Shown one piece after another: positions 41,538 to 43,801 of a stretch of 43,801 nt of DNA (its first letter is position 1; every line of letters starts with the position of its first letter). Position numbers and translations under genes: made by a program. The DNA is taken from contig JAGWSR010000007.1 of assembly GCA_028869385.1 (NCBI GenBank), forward strand, positions 1-43,801. The letters are read 5' to 3'. The notes under the pieces were generated by a model. That model was not told the DNA's origin. It saw only the letters and a list, made by a program, of their open reading frames with translations, and made no database searches. This DNA comes from a bacterium (GTDB taxonomy: Bacteria > Vulcanimicrobiota > Vulcanimicrobiia > Vulcanimicrobiales > Vulcanimicrobiaceae).

Positions 41538-41816
41538 CTATTTGGGCTTCCCAAGCATGACGACGACGCCGTGAACGATTGAAACCTTGACGGTCTCACC
41601 GGCGGTGAGTTTGTCGAAGAGAATCGCTTCGCGGTCGGTGGTCAACGACGTGTCGAGACCGTTGTCGAGCTTCACGACGATGTTCTTCGCGTCAACGACC
41701 GCCCGCACGTGGACGACGTAGGTGCCGTCGGGAATGAGCTTGGGGTTGATAATCGTCGCTGCGTGCGCGAGACCCGTCATCGCGAGAAACATGGCTGCGG
41801 CGATCCATCGGCGCAT
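41538..41816 (-). CDS. Small exported protein of unknown function
   Basis: The product has 92 residues: signal peptide (MRRWIAAAMFLAMTGLAHA) and a short beta-rich domain (YVVHVRAVVDAKNIVVKLDNGL, ETVKVSIVHGVVVML). AAGGATT precedes the ATG. It converges on the GH89 gene, ending four bases from it. No family is recognised. Confidence 0.7.
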   Translation of the reverse strand: MRRWIAAAMFLAMTGLAHAATIINPKLIPDGTYVVHVRAVVDAKNIVVKLDNGLDTSLTTDREAILFDKLTAGETVKVSIVHGVVVMLGKPK

Positions 41817-41964
41817 CTTCGAATCCTTCTCCCTATGAAGTGTGATGAGGCAGAGCCCCCTCTACTCTAGGAGAGAAGTATTTTCTCAAGATTTGCGATT
41901 TGTTATGGGAGCTTTAGGACGCAGCGTGCGAAGTGGCCGAGGCGCTTAACTGCAGGTCATACGC

Positions 41965-42252
41965 CTAGTGTGAAATGACGTGAATCCATCCGAGCGTGCC
42001 CATCACCGCGCCTAACAGCATCATTACGAAAGGTCCGGCCCAAGCGCGTTCTTCATCCGGACGTGGCGACGCAAACAGCTCCGAACGACTGCGGATGGGG
42101 ATCCGTGCGATCGTCAGCACCCAAGGCTGCGTAGCGGCATCATTGGATGCGACGCTCATGCGCGCGTAGGTCATGAGAGCGCCGAAGAGCGCCATGCCTG
42201 TACCGAAGAACGCTGCAAGCCAATTCGCCACGATGTTCATGCCATCGAACAT
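41965..42252 (-). CDS. Small two-helix membrane protein
   Basis: The product has 95 residues with hydrophobic helices at about 7-28 and 74-92 separated by a polar stretch. It is divergent from the sensor-like gene at 42324. Two in-frame ATG codons near the start leave the exact N terminus open. Function is unknown. Confidence 0.6.
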   Translation of the reverse strand: MFDGMNIVANWLAAFFGTGMALFGALMTYARMSVASNDAATQPWVLTIARIPIRSRSELFASPRPDEERAWAGPFVMMLLGAVMGTLGWIHVISH

Positions 42253-42323
42253 TGGACAAGCTCGATACCGCTTCCGCCGCCGCGATCGGCGGGTTGAATG
42301 CGAGCCGCGACGAAATCGGCGTC

Positions 42324-43801
42324 ATGAGCGACTCGGGTAAGAAGGTGACGCGCCTGTTGCTGCCTGCCTTCGCGCTGCTTTGGCTTGCGATGGTCCTGGT
42401 CGTTGAGATCGGACCGGACGCGTATCATCCGCCGTTCGAACTTGCCAAGCGTAATGCGCGGGGTTCGACGGTTACGAAGGCTAGCCCCGAGTTGCAAGCA
42501 CTCGGGATCGTGCCGGGGGCCCACATTCGCGTGGATCGCATCCCGTGGGCAGACGGCATACGGCTGATCTACGCGCCCAAGGGCGCGCTCGTAAACGTAC
42601 CCCTGGAGACGCCATCAGGAATTCGAATGGTTGCCGTTCGCGCAACGGTCCCGCGCGTGTCTGGGCTTTCGAATCGGATCTTTGCCGTGCTGTCGGCGGC
42701 ATTCGCGCTCCTGCTCGTCGCCTATCTCGGATATCGGCGCCCGAGTGGGATGGTGTTCGCGTTGATGCTCTTCATCGGCGGCGGCGGCTTGAGCTGGTCA
42801 TCGTTTGCCGCGCAGATCTCCTGGATGCCGGCGGCGGCGTTCACGGTTGTCGCGTGGGTGCTGCGCGATCTCTGCAATATCTTTCCGGTATTGGTGCTCG
42901 CGTCATGTGCGATACGCTTGCCCGGAACCGCGCCTTCGCCGCAGCGCACCCGCGCAATACGCGTCGTGGATGGAATCGTCGTTGCGGGGTTCATGCTTGA
43001 CGTTTTTGCCGAGAAATCGTCGATTGCTTATGCCGTGATGTGTGGGCTGTGGGCGCTCGTGCTGCTTGGCGCGTCCTTGCTCTCGTTGCGGCTGGCGCAA
43101 GCCGAAGATCGCGCTCGCGTCGGCATCGTCTTTGGTGCGATCATGATCGGCGGCGTCGGCTATGCCGTAACGATGATCTCGTTCGTGTTAGGCATCTTAC
43201 CGTTCACTTTCTTCTTGGTATACACGACACTGTCGATCGACTTGATTCCGATTGCCGTGGCCTACGCGATCCTCAAGCATCGAGTCTTCGACGTTGAGTT
43301 CGTTCTGAATCGCACGGTTGTCTACGCATTGACTTCGGCGATCCTGCTCCTCATGTTTGCCGCCCTCGAGTTTTTTGCCGAGCGCTCAATCCTGGCGCTC
43401 ACGCGAGTCGAGAGCACGATCGTGGAGTTCATCATCGTCCTCGTCGTCGTCGTCAGCGCGCGGCTGGTGCACACGCGAGTGGACCGAGCCGTCGATACGA
43501 TCCTGTTCCGTACCCGACATGCGCAGGAAGTGGCCCTGGCCAGATACGCGACGACGGCCCAGTTCTATACCGCGGCGCAGCCGCTCGTACGAGACACGAT
43601 GGATGTTGTTGTTGAAAATGCGTGTGTGAACGGAACCGCCGTGTATTTGCTGACGAACGGTGCGTTCATGAAAGCGGGATCATCGTGGGTGGAAGCGCCC
43701 GCGGAGATTGAAGAGAACGACGCTGCTTTAACCGATATGCGGGCGCACCAGGAGCCGCGGGATCTCCATGCTTCAACGACGGCCTTGCCGGGCGCGCGTG
43801 C
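42324..43801 (+). CDS. PDZ/multi-transmembrane sensor with GAF-like region, 3' end missing
   Basis: The frame is open from ATG 42324 to the last base (492 codons seen), so the C terminus is outside. An N-terminal helix is followed by a PDZ-like periplasmic segment (ELQALGIVPGAHIRVDRIPW), then about eight transmembrane helices. A segment HRVFDVEFVLNRTVVYALTSA and RLVHTRVDRAVDTILFRTRH are typical of membrane sensors linked to GAF, histidine-kinase or phosphatase outputs. The last visible residues (DTMDVVVENACVNGTAVYLL) look like the start of a GAF domain. Output is unknown. No SD is seen, and TTG 42294 is an alternative start. Confidence 0.8.
   Translation, partial: MSDSGKKVTRLLLPAFALLWLAMVLVVEIGPDAYHPPFELAKRNARGSTVTKASPELQALGIVPGAHIRVDRIPWADGIRLIYAPKGALVNVPLETPSGIRMVAVRATVPRVSGLSNRIFAVLSAAFALLLVAYLGYRRPSGMVFALMLFIGGGGLSWSSFAAQISWMPAAAFTVVAWVLRDLCNIFPVLVLASCAIRLPGTAPSPQRTRAIRVVDGIVVAGFMLDVFAEKSSIAYAVMCGLWALVLLGASLLSLRLAQAEDRARVGIVFGAIMIGGVGYAVTMISFVLGILPFTFFLVYTTLSIDLIPIAVAYAILKHRVFDVEFVLNRTVVYALTSAILLLMFAALEFFAERSILALTRVESTIVEFIIVLVVVVSARLVHTRVDRAVDTILFRTRHAQEVALARYATTAQFYTAAQPLVRDTMDVVVENACVNGTAVYLLTNGAFMKAGSSWVEAPAEIEENDAALTDMRAHQEPRDLHASTTALPGAR

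Noticed and set aside
1-43801. tRNA or rRNA genes
   Set aside because: Gaps between genes are short and I saw no cloverleaf with CCA-type ends or conserved rRNA segments. A tRNAscan or Rfam search would settle this.

Overview
The window is about 43.8 kb of GC-rich bacterial chromosome with tightly packed genes, many ATGA-type overlaps, and a mix of Shine-Dalgarno-led and apparently leaderless starts. An outer-membrane porin, two TonB C-terminal-domain proteins, two lipoproteins and a TlpA/ResA-like thioredoxin point to a double-membraned organism. The short-form HisG, archaeal-type class I aldolase and overall style would fit a poorly cultured lineage such as Candidatus Eremiobacterota (WPS-2). 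That placement is an impression only; no marker here proves it.

Layout. 1-5.3 kb: a translation and RNA cluster, infB (5' end cut off), rbfA, nrnA, truB, ribF and a thioredoxin-like lipoprotein. 5.4-7.2 kb: a membrane protein, a winged-helix regulator and a secreted unknown. 7.2-9.8 kb (minus): a membrane-anchored, zinc-finger Clp ATPase with two small exported or membrane proteins. 9.8-11.3 kb: SIMPL protein, GlsB/YeaQ-like protein and ferredoxin. 11.3-16 kb: an AttFGH-like set (LolD-type ATPase, double FtsX permease, AttH/CrtC lipocalin). 16-18.7 kb: NifU-C protein, class I fructose-bisphosphate aldolase and a 3-hydroxyisobutyrate dehydrogenase relative. 18.6-23.4 kb: a phosphate-response block (PhoB-like, PhoR-like, PstB, porin) with TTAA repeats at about 11-bp spacing before pstB and the porin. 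23.4-25.7 kb: tdh-kbl threonine catabolism. 25.7-26.2 kb: a dense intergenic repeat array. 26.2-30.1 kb: Ser/Pro-rich lipoprotein, thymidine kinase and a DnaJ-zinc-finger membrane protein. 30.0-36.4 kb (minus): a complete his operon, hisG-C-B-H-F-(A-I-E)-D. 36.4-43.8 kb: cation/proton antiporter, VOC protein, two TonB_C proteins, a GH89 alpha-N-acetylglucosaminidase, two small proteins and a PDZ/multi-TM/GAF-like sensor that runs off the right edge.

Main discoveries. (1) Upstream of hisG lies a full transcription attenuator: a strong promoter, a 25-codon leader peptide with seven His codons (six consecutive), mutually exclusive pause and antiterminator hairpins, and a perfect 14-bp terminator with a U-run. 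The leader peptide appears to be translated from a leaderless or nearly leaderless mRNA. (2) HisA, HisI and HisE are fused in one 408-residue protein. (3) Three large palindromic elements share a core of two nested hairpins inside long outer stems that differ in sequence but stay complementary. Each lies in the sense direction between two co-directional genes, just before the downstream start. The downstream genes begin with a stretch almost free of C at third codon positions, and this fades with distance. (4) The Clp ATPase lacks the N domain, most of the middle domain and the ClpP-binding loop, and carries an N-terminal zinc finger plus a membrane anchor.
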